Counted from the first letter of the stretch, positions 42,553 through 52,107 are shown. The stretch: DNA of 64,000 bases from Thalassobacillus sp043497085 (GCA_043497085.1 JBIEKI010000001.1); one strand, 5' to 3'. A program made the numbers and translations. The notes: generated by a model not told the origin, from the sequence alone.

Positions 42553-44286
42553 TTATTCTGTCACAAACCATTCGTGTGCACTGTTAAAACCGGAGACGTC
42601 TAACGTCAAACCGCCTACGCGCTTGTTCATACCATAAATTTCCTGCAGTTCGGTAATGAATAGCATAGGAAGCTCCTCATTAACGATTTGCTGCCATTTG
42701 ACGTAAAGCTCTTTACGTTTTGCTTCGTCTGTTCCCACGACTTCCACGTCAAGCGCATCTTCCAAAAGCTGATCGCTTTCTTCATTTACCCAGCGAGGGT
42801 AGTTCCACAGCTGATCTGATTTCCATAGACCGGATGGGTCTGGATCGGCACCATAGCCCCAACCGCCAAAGAAGGCTTCCATATTTTCGTTATCTTTTTC
42901 AACCATGTCGTAATACTGGTTGACTTCGATCATTTCAAGTGTTGATTTCAAGCCAACCTCTTCCCAATATTGGGTAAGGGCTTTGGCACGGGATTCAAAT
43001 GTCGGGTTTCCAGTTGCATAGTGAGAGAAGTTGACGACAAACTCATCCCCGTTAGGATCTTCACGGAAACCATCACCATTTGTATCAACATAGCCAGCTT
43101 CATCAAGGATTTCTTTTGCTTTTTCAGGGTCATACGGATAGGTGTTCAAATCATCGTTGTCAGCTGCAATCCAGTGAGCGGTAGGTACTGGGCGGTTAAC
43201 AACATCGCCATACCCTCCGAAGAAAGCTTCAATCCATTCTTCACGGTTGATGGAATGCATCATTGCTTGTCGAAGCTTTTTATCCGCATACTTTTCTTTT
43301 TGCTCGACGACTTCTTTCTTTTCATTATCAAATTTACCAAGCTTGAATCCGACATAGTAATAAGAAAGGCCAGGAGCGGTTACTAAATCAACATTTTCCA
43401 TCGCTTCCACATCTTTACCGATGGTTGGATGTACACTTACGACATCGATATCTCCGTTTTGCAGAGCGCCTGTAACGGCTGTACTGTCAACTACTTTAAT
43501 GATGATTTTATCCAGCTTAGGCTTGCCTTGCCAGTAGTCTTCATTGGCTACAAGCTCGACAGATTCACCAGATACTACTTTGTTGACTTTGAACGGACCA
43601 GTACCGATTGGTGTACGGCGTACTGGATCAGATCCTTGCATATCAGCGACTTCGATGCCTTCGAATGCTGTACGGTTCATTGGATAAGTCCAAAGGTTCA
43701 AGAGGTTGTTGACGCGTGCTTTATCAAAAGTGATTTTAATTTCATAGTCATTGATTACTTCAAGGCCAGAAATGGAATCCGCTTCTCCGTTACGGAAAGC
43801 TTCTGCACCTTCAACAGTTTGGACGTTTGTGTAGCGAGGACCTTCATAATCTGGATGAGCAAGAGTTTCTAAAGAGAATACCCAATCATGGACAGTCAGC
43901 TCATCACCATTGTGCCACTTGACACCTTCTTGGAATTTGAAGGTAAAGACTTTATTATCTTCAGTTTCCCAGCTTGCAATATTAGGAACAGGTTTTAATT
44001 CTTCATCATATTCAATCAAGCCGTCATCAAATAAATCAAGAACTTCCGCGTCCGTTTGGATGCCATACCAGTTCCAGTGGAACAGGCCTTCAGGTGCTGC
44101 ATCAAGAGCGTAGACGATCGTTCCGCCTTCTTGAGCTGCTTCTTCGCCGCCTTCATTGCCTTCTGTTTCTTTTTTGTCATCTTCTGCTGCTCCAGCTTCA
44201 TCCTCGCCATTGCTACAAGCAGCCATAAACAAAGACATGATCATTAGCATAGCTGCCAGCCAATAAAAAGATTTCTTCTTTTGCAT
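42553..44286 (-). CDS. appA: Oligopeptide-binding lipoprotein AppA-like
   Basis: This 577-residue class-5 solute-binding lipoprotein has a signal with lipobox FMAAC, followed by a very acidic linker (GEDEAGAAEDDKKETEGNEG). The body shows the SBP_bac_5 hallmarks VKWHNGDELTVHDWVFSLE, DPVRRTPIGTGPFKVNKV and LRQAMMHSINREEW. It captures peptides outside the membrane for AppBC. ATG 44286 has AGGGGG seven bases upstream; the frame opens 15 codons earlier. It sits third in the operon, between ATPase and permease genes. The acidic linker fits growth in salt. Confidence 0.9.
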   Translation of the reverse strand: MQKKKSFYWLAAMLMIMSLFMAACSNGEDEAGAAEDDKKETEGNEGGEEAAQEGGTIVYALDAAPEGLFHWNWYGIQTDAEVLDLFDDGLIEYDEELKPVPNIASWETEDNKVFTFKFQEGVKWHNGDELTVHDWVFSLETLAHPDYEGPRYTNVQTVEGAEAFRNGEADSISGLEVINDYEIKITFDKARVNNLLNLWTYPMNRTAFEGIEVADMQGSDPVRRTPIGTGPFKVNKVVSGESVELVANEDYWQGKPKLDKIIIKVVDSTAVTGALQNGDIDVVSVHPTIGKDVEAMENVDLVTAPGLSYYYVGFKLGKFDNEKKEVVEQKEKYADKKLRQAMMHSINREEWIEAFFGGYGDVVNRPVPTAHWIAADNDDLNTYPYDPEKAKEILDEAGYVDTNGDGFREDPNGDEFVVNFSHYATGNPTFESRAKALTQYWEEVGLKSTLEMIEVNQYYDMVEKDNENMEAFFGGWGYGADPDPSGLWKSDQLWNYPRWVNEESDQLLEDALDVEVVGTDEAKRKELYVKWQQIVNEELPMLFITELQEIYGMNKRVGGLTLDVSGFNSAHEWFVTE

Positions 44287-44323
44287 GTGGTTACCCCCTG
44301 TAATAGTTAATGAATGAATCAGA

Positions 44324-45349
44324 TCAATCAACCAGAATGCACGCGACCTGGCGTCCTGGTTTCACCTCCTTCAATTCTGGTTTGATGGTGGAACATTTAT
44401 CCACAGCCACCGGGCACCTTGTATGGAAAGGACATCCAGATGGAGGATTTTCAGGACTTGGTACGTCTCCCTCGAGCACGATTCGTTCCTTTTTCTTTTT
44501 GGGATTTGGTTCAGGAACGGCAGAAATTAATGCTTGCGTATATGGGTGAAGCGGTTCTTCATAAATAGACTTCTTATCTGCGATTTCTACGATATGACCG
44601 AGGTACATGATGCCGATCTTGTCACTCATGTGCTTGACGACACTGAGGTCATGGGCAATAAAGAGGTAGGTCAAGTTGAAATCATCTTGAAGTTCATTCA
44701 GCAAGTTCAACACCTGGGATTGCACGGATACATCAAGTGCGGAAACTGGCTCGTCCGCTATGATCAGTTTCGGCTTGAGGGCAAGTGCCCGGGCGATGCC
44801 GATCCGCTGACGCTGACCACCCGAAAATTCATGCGCATACTTATGGTAAGCATCTTCAGGCAATCCGACCCGGTTCAGTAATTCCATTACTTCCTGTTTG
44901 ATTTCTTTCGCCTTTTTCCTGGGATAATAGTTTTTGATTGGCTCTGATACGATATCGCCGACCATTTGCATTGGGTTCAGAGAGGCATAGGGATCCTGGA
45001 AGACCATCTGGAAATCTTTTCTGCGTTCTCTTAGCCGGCCACCTCGGATTTTCGTAATATCTTCACCATCAAACACAATACTGCCCCCGGTAGGTTTCAA
45101 CAGCTTTAAAATGGTACGACCAGCGGTAGATTTACCGCAGCCGGACTCTCCCACAAGCCCGAGCGTTTCCCCTTTTTTTAATGTGAAACTAACCCCATCA
45201 ACAGCTTTGACATGTCCGACTGTTCGTCGGAAGAAGCCGCCTTTCACTGGGTAGTAAGTTTTTAAGTCTTTTACTTCTAATAAGGTTTCATGGTTGGAAG
45301 GGAGGGGAGGAGACTGTTCCTTATGTTGAATATCTACGACGTTACTCAT
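44324..45349 (-). CDS. appF: Oligopeptide ABC transporter ATPase AppF/OppF
   Basis: This 341-residue ATPase has Walker A GESGCGKST, Q-loop VFQDPYASLNP, signature FSGGQRQRIGIARAL, Walker B LIIADEPVSALD and H-loop AHDLS. The C-terminal oligopeptide-transporter extension HTRCPVAVDKCS carries cysteines that may bind an iron-sulfur cluster, as proposed for Dpp/Opp ATPases. The K-T-Y-Y-P-V-K-G-G-F-F motif near residue 30 marks the F subunit. It overlaps appD by four bases. Confidence 0.92.
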   Translation of the reverse strand: MSNVVDIQHKEQSPPLPSNHETLLEVKDLKTYYPVKGGFFRRTVGHVKAVDGVSFTLKKGETLGLVGESGCGKSTAGRTILKLLKPTGGSIVFDGEDITKIRGGRLRERRKDFQMVFQDPYASLNPMQMVGDIVSEPIKNYYPRKKAKEIKQEVMELLNRVGLPEDAYHKYAHEFSGGQRQRIGIARALALKPKLIIADEPVSALDVSVQSQVLNLLNELQDDFNLTYLFIAHDLSVVKHMSDKIGIMYLGHIVEIADKKSIYEEPLHPYTQALISAVPEPNPKKKKERIVLEGDVPSPENPPSGCPFHTRCPVAVDKCSTIKPELKEVKPGRQVACILVD

Positions 45350-46374
45350 TTGGCTTTCATCCCTTCCTGCTCCCAGCTTGACTCATAAAGGAGACACTTC
45401 ACGCCATGGCCGGGGCTGCTTTCTTTTAATTGTGGGGTGATGCTTCGACACTCATCCATCGCTTTTGGACAACGATCTACGAACTTGCACCCCTGTCTCG
45501 GCATATTTTTCAGGGAAGGGACAATACCTTCGATCGAAGCCAGAACTTCTTCCTCCTGATCCATACGTGGAATAGATTGCATCAAAAGTTGCGTATAGGG
45601 ATGCTTCGGGCTTTCAAATAAAGTGACCACATCCGTCTGCTCTACTACTTCACCTGCATACATTACGATAACTTCATGGCAGCTTTCGGCTACGACACCG
45701 AGGTCGTGTGTGATTAAGATGATTGACATGTCATTTGTTGTTTGAAGTTCCTGCAGTAATTCGAGGATTTGAGCCTGGACGGTAACATCCAAAGCAGTGG
45801 TAGGCTCGTCGGCTATCAGCAATTTTGGTTCACAGGCAATTGCCATGGCGATCATGACACGCTGGCGCATCCCCCCGGATAGTTGATGAGGGTATTCATC
45901 TACAACCTTTTCAGGGCGGGAAATTCCAACTTTATCAAGTAGATGGATAACCTTTTTACGAGCATCCTGTTTCGAAATATTAAAATGATTATGTAAGGCT
46001 TCTGATAACTGAAAACCGATTGTGAACACTGGGTTCAGAGAAGTCATTGGCTCCTGGAAGATCATTGCGATATCTTTACCGCGTACTTTATTCATTTCTT
46101 TATCATTTAGATTTTCCATGTTTTTACCGTTGAATTTTATTTCTCCGTTGCGAATCTTTCCGATACCTTTTGGCAAAAGCTTCATGATAGATAAAGACAT
46201 CACGCTTTTTCCGCAGCCAGACTCGCCTACCACGCCAATTACCTGTTTGGGTTTCACCTGGAAACTGACATTATCTACGGCATTATGCCATTCTCCGTCA
46301 ATTTCAAAAGCGGTCTCCAGGTTGTTTACTTCCAGCAAAGGCGGTTGGGACTGAAAATCTGTAAAGTTATTCAT
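45346..46374 (-). CDS. appD: Oligopeptide ABC transporter ATPase AppD/OppD
   Basis: This 342-residue ATPase has Walker A GESGCGKSV, Q-loop IFQEPMTSLNP, signature LSGGMRQRVMIAMAI, Walker B LLIADEPTTALD and H-loop THDLG. A C-terminal cysteine motif FVDRCPKAMDEC follows. M-R-Q in the signature marks the D subunit. It is the first gene of the unit. Its promoter must lie in the A/T-rich gap 46375-46637, which it shares with the divergent PTS gene; no certain -35/-10 was found. Confidence 0.92.
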   Translation of the reverse strand: MNNFTDFQSQPPLLEVNNLETAFEIDGEWHNAVDNVSFQVKPKQVIGVVGESGCGKSVMSLSIMKLLPKGIGKIRNGEIKFNGKNMENLNDKEMNKVRGKDIAMIFQEPMTSLNPVFTIGFQLSEALHNHFNISKQDARKKVIHLLDKVGISRPEKVVDEYPHQLSGGMRQRVMIAMAIACEPKLLIADEPTTALDVTVQAQILELLQELQTTNDMSIILITHDLGVVAESCHEVIVMYAGEVVEQTDVVTLFESPKHPYTQLLMQSIPRMDQEEEVLASIEGIVPSLKNMPRQGCKFVDRCPKAMDECRSITPQLKESSPGHGVKCLLYESSWEQEGMKAK

Positions 46375-46519
46375 AATACACCCCTGTTTAAATTTTCAGT
46401 AAATTATCACTATTTGTGTAACATCATATCCAAATAAATTTGGAACGTCAATCCTTTTTTACAATTACTTTACAAAAATTGAAAAATATTTATAATAATA
46501 AATTTTGATTTTAATTGAG

Positions 46520-46556
46520 GGGAATGATTGTTACTTTTATCGGGTAATAAAAGATA
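46520..46556 (+). promoter_or_regulatory. RAT-like hairpin in the leader of the EIIA-antiterminator pair
   Basis: GATTGTTACT (46526-46535) equals the conserved 5' half of ribonucleic antiterminator sites of the LicT/SacY class. It runs into the hairpin CTTTTAT / ATAAAAG. The usual 3' half GGCAAAACC is not present and no overlapping terminator was found. Confidence 0.3.
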
Positions 46557-46646
46557 TATATTTAAGAAGTTCATGAGCGGATTTTATATTCGATCCTTGA
46601 TTTTGTTATTGATTTTCATTTTAGAAATTAAGAGAGGATGAAACCG

Positions 46647-47141
46647 ATGTTTAAAAATCTATTTAAAAAAGACAGTGGTGAAGTGAAAGTTATTGCCCCT
46701 GTCGAAGGGAAAGTAGTCGACCTTAGTGAGGTTCCTGATCCAGTTTTTGCCGAACGGATGATGGGCGAAGGAGTGGCAATCGAGCCGACCGATGGAACAG
46801 TAGTAAGTCCTGTGGATGGCGAGATTGTTCAAATTTTTCATACCAATCATGCTGTTGGAATAAAGACGAAATCTGGGGTCGAAGTCCTGATTCATATTGG
46901 CTTGGAAACCGTCAGCATGGAAGGGGAAGGATTTGAAGGATACGTGAAGGCAGGAGATAAAGTGAAAACCGGGGACAAGTTGATCACGTTTGACATGGAC
47001 CTTGTGAAGGAAAGAGCAAAGAGTACGATAACTCCAATAATCATTACTAATTACAATGAAGTCGCTGACAAGATGGATCACCACACCATAGAGAAAGCTG
47101 TTCGTGGAGAAACACCAATTATGACCATACAAACAAAGTAG
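46647..47141 (+). CDS. PTS glucose-type EIIA protein, stand-alone
   Basis: This ~164-residue EIIA of the Glc/Crr family has phosphorylated His 83 in VLIHIGLETV and partner His 68 in IFHTNHAVGIKT. APVEGKVVDLSEVPDPVFAE and SPVDGEIVQI are further family marks. It accepts phosphate from HPr and passes it to a EIIB domain. None is encoded nearby, so it may serve several permeases or regulation only. ATG 46647 is nine bases after AGAGAGG, whereas ATG 46638 is adjacent to it. It is followed after 26 bases by an antiterminator gene. Confidence 0.88.
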   Translation: MFKNLFKKDSGEVKVIAPVEGKVVDLSEVPDPVFAERMMGEGVAIEPTDGTVVSPVDGEIVQIFHTNHAVGIKTKSGVEVLIHIGLETVSMEGEGFEGYVKAGDKVKTGDKLITFDMDLVKERAKSTITPIIITNYNEVADKMDHHTIEKAVRGETPIMTIQTK

Positions 47142-47167
47142 GCTATCGTGAGAGGGAGATGACCGGA

Positions 47168-47992
47168 TTGAGGATAGAGCGAGTGCTTAATGAGGATATC
47201 GTCATTACTTCGATTAAAGACCAGAAAAAATTTGTAATAGGAAAAGGAATTGCTGCAGATAAAAGAAAAGGAGACCCGATCTATGATAATGAAATTGACA
47301 AAGTAATTGATATGAATGGAGATATGGGACAGTATGAGGAGTTTCTTAGTATGGTACCGCAAAAGATCATTCGCTTGACAGAAGATATCATCACGCATGC
47401 AGAAGATTATTTACAGACGAAGTTGAGTGATTCTGTTCATTTAGAATTAGCAGATCACCTATCTTTTCTATTAAACGATCCACCTAAGCATGTAACGATT
47501 CAAAATGGCTTGATAGAAGAGATAAGTATATTGTATGCAAAAGAATATCAAGTTGGGTTATGGGCATTACGCACGATTAAAGAGAGGTTTGATCGTGAAT
47601 TGGCAGAAGAAGAGGCCGGGCATATCGCCATTTTCATTCATAGTGGAAGATGGATGCATGAGGGCACCGGTGAATCCGTAAAACAAGTGGCTATCATTCG
47701 TGACCTTGTTTGGAAGATAGAGAAATATTATAAGAAAGTTTTATCCAAAAATAATGTTGCCTATCAGCATTTAGTGACCCATTTGAACCGTGCGATACAA
47801 AGAACGAGAGAACAATCAGAATTTAACATGGTGGACAAAAACATGTTAGTCATGATCCAGGAAAAATACCAAAAAGCTTACCAGTGTGCCGTAGATATGA
47901 CTACGTATCTGTCAGAGAAATGTGATATTCATTTCCCTTCCTCGGAAATCGGTTATTTAACCCTGCATATCCACCGGGCAGCCAAAGCTTAG
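47168..47992 (+). CDS. BglG/LicT/GlcT-family transcription antiterminator
   Basis: This ~274-residue protein has an N-terminal RNA-binding CAT domain (RIERVLNEDIVIT, FVIGKGIAADKRKGD) and two PTS regulation domains. PRD1 contains ADHLSFLL (H97) and GHIAIFIHSG (H152, H158). PRD2 contains HLVTHLNRAIQRTR (H205) and IGYLTLHIHRA. Such proteins bind RAT hairpins in a leader and are controlled by phosphorylation from HPr and EII proteins. Its target may be its own operon. TTG 47168 is chosen because GGGAG is nine bases upstream; ATG 47159 abuts it. Confidence 0.87.
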   Translation: MRIERVLNEDIVITSIKDQKKFVIGKGIAADKRKGDPIYDNEIDKVIDMNGDMGQYEEFLSMVPQKIIRLTEDIITHAEDYLQTKLSDSVHLELADHLSFLLNDPPKHVTIQNGLIEEISILYAKEYQVGLWALRTIKERFDRELAEEEAGHIAIFIHSGRWMHEGTGESVKQVAIIRDLVWKIEKYYKKVLSKNNVAYQHLVTHLNRAIQRTREQSEFNMVDKNMLVMIQEKYQKAYQCAVDMTTYLSEKCDIHFPSSEIGYLTLHIHRAAKA

Positions 47993-48075
47993 ACTTCCTT
48001 GTTGCAATTCCTGTCCCAGTGAATGTTTATGATAAAATAAGTATAAGATAACCGGACAGGAAAGGAAGAGAGAGT

Positions 48076-48618
48076 ATGGTCAAAGATCAAAAAAAACCGA
48101 AAGCTTCCGAGCGGCGGGAGGAAATTCTGCTACTGCTTAAAAACAGTGAAAAACCGATTACGGGAAGCGAACTGGCTGCGGAGATGGAAGTGTCACGACA
48201 AGTAATTGTCGGAGATGTTTCATTATTGAAAGCTAAGAATGAACCGATTGTAGCGACAAGTCAGGGATATATCTATATGACGGACAGTATAGATGCACCT
48301 CCGGTTGAACGCACAATCGCTGTAAAGCATACGCCGGAGCAAACGGAAAAAGAATTGACTATCCTGGTTGATCATGGGGTATTCATTAAAGATGTAACGG
48401 TGGAACACCCGGTCTATGGTGACTTAACCGCTTCCGTTTTGGTTTGGAATCGCAGGGACGTACAGAAGTTCTTAGATAATATCAGGGAAACAAAAGCATC
48501 GTTCCTGTCAGAATTGACTGATGGCATTCATATGCATACGGTAGCAGCAGAAAGTGAAGAAGCGTTGGACGAAGCGGTAGAAGCATTGAAAAAAGAAGGC
48601 ATCTTATTAAAATCTTGA
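48076..48618 (+). CDS. niaR: NiaR, nicotinate-responsive repressor of NAD synthesis and uptake
   Basis: This 180-residue regulator has the length of B. subtilis NiaR (YrxA). The N-terminal winged HTH is EEILLLLKNSEKPITGSELA, then MEVSRQVIVGDVSLLKAK. The C-terminal 3H domain holds conserved histidines: VDHGVFIKDVTVEHPVYGDL and DGIHMHTVAAESEEALDEA. With nicotinic acid it represses NAD synthesis or uptake genes, none of which is in the window. Monocistronic with a terminator. Confidence 0.92.
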   Translation: MVKDQKKPKASERREEILLLLKNSEKPITGSELAAEMEVSRQVIVGDVSLLKAKNEPIVATSQGYIYMTDSIDAPPVERTIAVKHTPEQTEKELTILVDHGVFIKDVTVEHPVYGDLTASVLVWNRRDVQKFLDNIRETKASFLSELTDGIHMHTVAAESEEALDEAVEALKKEGILLKS

Positions 48619-48645
48619 GGCAAATACAGCCATAATGAATAGGAT

Positions 48646-48692
48646 AAGGAAGAGGTATGCAAACAGGGCATGTCTCTTCCTTCGATTTTTTT
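48646..48692 (+). terminator. Terminator of niaR
   Basis: AAGGAAGAG-GT-ATGC / GCAT-GT-CTCTTCCTT forms a stem with a small symmetrical internal loop, followed after three bases by a T run. Confidence 0.85.
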
Positions 48693-48758
48693 CGAATGTA
48701 GATAAATATGCTATATTTTAGGCAGTGCTATTTTTTTAGTCAAGGAAGGGTGAGGTAG

Positions 48759-50210
48759 ATGCTGGACTTTGAAATGGCCCCTTACTTATTCAGTGTTACG
48801 ATTGTAATCAACGTTTTACTGGCATTTGCCATCATCTTCTTAGAACGACGGGATGCGAGCGCTACCTGGGCGTGGTTAATGGTATTATTATTCATTCCTG
48901 TCGGTGGGTTTTTACTTTATTTAATTTTTGGAAGAAGGCTGAGTAAAAAAGAGATATTCACTTGGGATAAAAAGAACAGGCTTGGGCTGTTAGCGGCAGT
49001 TCAGGATCAGCTTCGCTCGATTGAACAAGATACATTAAAATTGGATCATACGGAACTTGAAACTTTTGAAGACTTATTTTACTTACACTTGAAAAATAAC
49101 GACGCTCTATTAACGAAAGATAACCATATTGAAATATTTACTGACGGGCAAGAAAAATTTCATGCTTTGATTGAGGATATTGAAAATGCGAAGGAACATA
49201 TCCACCTGCTTTATTACATCATACGGGATGACCAGCTTGGGCAGCGATTATCAGAAGCTCTCATCAAAAAAGCCAAACAAGGCGTTAAAGTGCGTGTGTT
49301 ATATGATGACATGGGCTCAAGAACATTAAGCAGAAAGTTCGTCAGAAGGCTTAAAAAGGCTGGCGTTGAAGTAGAGGCTTTCTTTCCTGCTTTGATACCT
49401 AAGTTGAATATGAAAATCAATTACAGAAATCACCGGAAACTTGCAATTATTGATGGCAAAATCGGATATATCGGCGGATTTAATATCGGAGACGAATACC
49501 TAGGCTTCAACAAGAGGTTCGGTTATTGGCGGGATACACACTTGAGAGTAGAAGGCGGCGCTGTGCATAACATGCAGACCCGTTTCATTCTTGATTGGAA
49601 TCATGCTTCGAGGCAGGATATCAGTTATGAAGACCGGTATTACCAGGCTGAGCCTAAAGGTGATGTCGCTATGCAAATCGTGTCCAGTGGTCCGGATTCG
49701 GAATGGGAACAAATAAAGCATGGCTATATTAAAATGATCCTCTCAGCAAAAGATTCCGTTTATATCCAGACACCATACTTTATTCCGGATGACAGTCTCT
49801 TAGATGCTGTACGAATAGCATCCCTGTCTGGTGTGGATGTCAGGGTGATGATTCCACGGATGCCTGATCATCCCTTTGTATATTGGGCGACCTATTCGAA
49901 TGTCGGAGATTTATTAGAGGCCGGGGCGAAGATTTATATTTACCAGAAAGGCTTTTTACATGCCAAAACCATTGTGGTTGATGGAAAGATTGCATCTGTC
50001 GGAACTGCAAACATTGATGTGCGGAGTTTCAGGTTAAATTTCGAGGTAAACGCGTTCCTGTACCACCCGGATTTAGCAAAAGAGCTGGAGGATAGTTTCC
50101 TGGATGATATCACTGATTCTACCCAGTTGACCGTTCAACTTTATAAACACCGATCGAAGTGGATACGTTTCAAAGAATCCATCGCCAGATTGTTATCACC
50201 AATCCTTTAA
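48759..50210 (+). CDS. cls: Cardiolipin synthase
   Basis: This 483-residue membrane phospholipase-D-family enzyme joins two phosphatidylglycerols to cardiolipin. Two N-terminal helices (LFSVTIVINVLLAFAIIFLE and ATWAWLMVLLFIPVGGFLLY) come first. Two HKD motifs follow: HRKLAIID (H225) and HAKTIVVD (H401), each with G-x-x-N/D further on. Length is normal. Cardiolipin content often rises with salt in this group. The stop codon is only two bases from the start of repeat copy C, and no terminator separates them. Confidence 0.93.
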   Translation: MLDFEMAPYLFSVTIVINVLLAFAIIFLERRDASATWAWLMVLLFIPVGGFLLYLIFGRRLSKKEIFTWDKKNRLGLLAAVQDQLRSIEQDTLKLDHTELETFEDLFYLHLKNNDALLTKDNHIEIFTDGQEKFHALIEDIENAKEHIHLLYYIIRDDQLGQRLSEALIKKAKQGVKVRVLYDDMGSRTLSRKFVRRLKKAGVEVEAFFPALIPKLNMKINYRNHRKLAIIDGKIGYIGGFNIGDEYLGFNKRFGYWRDTHLRVEGGAVHNMQTRFILDWNHASRQDISYEDRYYQAEPKGDVAMQIVSSGPDSEWEQIKHGYIKMILSAKDSVYIQTPYFIPDDSLLDAVRIASLSGVDVRVMIPRMPDHPFVYWATYSNVGDLLEAGAKIYIYQKGFLHAKTIVVDGKIASVGTANIDVRSFRLNFEVNAFLYHPDLAKELEDSFLDDITDSTQLTVQLYKHRSKWIRFKESIARLLSPIL

Positions 50211-50212
50211 TT

Positions 50213-50727
50213 AAAGACTCAGTTTCGAGGCTTTAGGTAGCAATTATGGTGGCTGGGAAAACGGATCGCTTTCCGTGGGCATGTGGTGAGCTTCCTCAGG
50301 CTTCGCCTTGCGGGATCTCACCGCCCATGTTCATCCCACAGGACTTTGAATAAGCTTCCTGAATAAACACCGCACGAAGTAAAATGCGTAGCATTTTCGA
50401 GGAGTCTCACCGTTTTCCCTGCCACCATATGATTGTGAGATTCTCGAAACGCCTATCAAGAATAGTGTGCTTTTTGAACCAGAAAGTACGATCAATAGGT
50501 GATTGTGATAGGATTACACTCAAAAAAATAGATAAGGACATTCATGGGCAATTTCGATAATCTTTTGTGGCAAGGGGCTTAGGGGAACGGGGAGACTCCT
50601 ACGGGAAAAGAGTTCCAGGTGAGACCCCACAGAGCGTCAGCTCGAGGAGGCTCAGCGAACTCCCGTGGAAAGCGACTCGTTCCCCTACGCTCCTTCCCCT
50701 CTTACAATATCTCGAAATCAAGTCTTC
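50213..50727 (+). repeat. Interspersed bipartite element copy C
   Basis: This is 515 bp from AAAGACTCAGTTTCGAG to CTCGAAATCAAGTCTTC. The left module is closed by TATGGTGGCTGGGAAAACGG (50245) pairing with 50410-50429, 19 of 20 positions. The right module is closed by AAGGGGCTTAGGGGAACG (50572) pairing with 50678-50695. It carries AAAATGC-GTA-GCATTTT and GAGC-GTCA-GCTC hairpins. It occupies most of the 672-bp gap between cls and htrB and begins two bases after the cls stop. Confidence 0.88.
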
Positions 50728-50803
50728 GACTTTTCGGCCCTATAATAGAAGATTTTGCATTAGAAAAAATGTTGAATGTACCGGAATACATGTTTCATAC
50801 CAT

Positions 50804-50850
50804 TAAAAAAGCCTGCACCTTTCTGGCAATCAAGGTGCAGGCTTTTTTAT
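50804..50850. terminator. Bidirectional terminator between repeat copy C and htrB
   Basis: Arms AAAAAAGCCTGCACCTT / AAGGTGCAGGCTTTTTT with a nine-base loop form the first terminator after cls. Confidence 0.9.
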
Positions 50851-50882
50851 ATATTTAGGGGGGGAGGTTGTTTCACACTGTG

Positions 50883-52028
50883 TTACTGAGCTGACAATTC
50901 TAAATTGGTTTTAATTTGTTCACCATTCCGGTAGACTGTCAATTCTACTTCCTGGCCTTTTTCAGCTTCTTTATAAAGATATTTACGCAAGTCTACCAGG
51001 GATTCAATTTTATTTCCCTCGATTTCCGTGATGATGTCGTTCTGTTCAAGTCCGGCTTTTGCTGCAGGTGACCCGGTCTTGACACCACCGACAATGACAC
51101 CATGCTGAACGTCTGGAGGGAGATTCAATTGGTCGGTGAGGATATTAGCAGGTATTTGCCGCACATCCTGTAAGGAAACTCCCATATAAGGACGTTTCAC
51201 TTCACCGTTGGTCTCCAAATCCTCAATGACCGGCTTCGCCACATCCATAGGAATGGAAAAGCCTAATCCCTCTACTTCATTTTTGGCGATTTTCATCGTG
51301 TTGATCCCGATTACCTCGCCTTGAAGATTAATGAGTGCGCCACCGCTATTACCAGGGTTGATGGCAGCATCTGTCTGAATAACTTCTGTCTGCCAGTCTT
51401 GTTGGCCGTCTTTGTTGATATCGACCGGAATGTTACGGTTCAATCCACTGATGATACCCTTCGTGGCTGACCCGGCGAATTCCATACCAAGCGGGTTGCC
51501 GATGGCGATGGCTGTTTGCCCTACCTCTACGTCTTCGGCCTTACCTAATTCGGCAACCTGCTTGACGTGTTGATCATCTATTTTTAAAACGGCAAGGTCA
51601 GTCAATGGGTCGCTTCCTTCAAGTTCTGCTTCAATTTTTGTACCGTCATTCAAAATCACTTCCAGTTGACTCGCACCCTCAACTACGTGATGATTGGTGA
51701 CGATATAGGCTTTACCATCTTCTTTTTTATAGATGACCCCTGAACCTGTACCGGATTTTTGTGACATTGGACTGCTTTGTTTTATATTAGAGATTCCGAC
51801 AACAGCTCCGCCGGCTTTTTCAATAGCCTGGGTGACGGGTTCTTTTTCTTTCCCGATATTCAACTCATTGGCTTGGGCTGTCGGATTTTCTGTATTGATG
51901 TTAACGGAAATGCCTTTCCATTGAAAGATAGTTGTAACGAGAAAAATAGCTGCTATTGCTCCGAAAACTCCATAAGCAAAATAAGCGCGTTTTTTTGTGC
52001 GCTTTTGCGGTTGTTGCTCTGTAGTCAT
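50883..52028 (-). CDS. htrB: HtrB-like membrane-anchored serine protease (DegP/HtrA family)
   Basis: This 381-residue quality-control protease has a short cytoplasmic basic start and one transmembrane helix (AYGVFGAIAAIFLVTTIFQW). The trypsin-like domain has triad H114 (TNHHVVEG), D144 (PLTDLAVLKI) and S228 (NPGNSGGAL). A C-terminal PDZ domain (KTGSPAAKAGLEQNDIITEI) completes it. It degrades misfolded exported proteins. ATG 52028 has AAAGGGGA nine bases upstream; the frame opens 44 codons earlier without support. It is divergent from cssRS, as htrB is in B. subtilis. Confidence 0.9.
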   Translation of the reverse strand: MTTEQQPQKRTKKRAYFAYGVFGAIAAIFLVTTIFQWKGISVNINTENPTAQANELNIGKEKEPVTQAIEKAGGAVVGISNIKQSSPMSQKSGTGSGVIYKKEDGKAYIVTNHHVVEGASQLEVILNDGTKIEAELEGSDPLTDLAVLKIDDQHVKQVAELGKAEDVEVGQTAIAIGNPLGMEFAGSATKGIISGLNRNIPVDINKDGQQDWQTEVIQTDAAINPGNSGGALINLQGEVIGINTMKIAKNEVEGLGFSIPMDVAKPVIEDLETNGEVKRPYMGVSLQDVRQIPANILTDQLNLPPDVQHGVIVGGVKTGSPAAKAGLEQNDIITEIEGNKIESLVDLRKYLYKEAEKGQEVELTVYRNGEQIKTNLELSAQ

Positions 52029-52107
52029 ATAAACAGGTCCCCTTTTAAAATGATATTTCCTAACCTGGACAATTCTTAGTTTACGTTTCAGGTTTGGCAC
52101 GAGATTG

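Noticed and set aside
50215..50770. Insertion sequence or group II intron at the repeat sites
   Set aside because: No transposase or reverse transcriptase frame and no catalytic intron domain V-like motif; length is constant near 520-550 bp.
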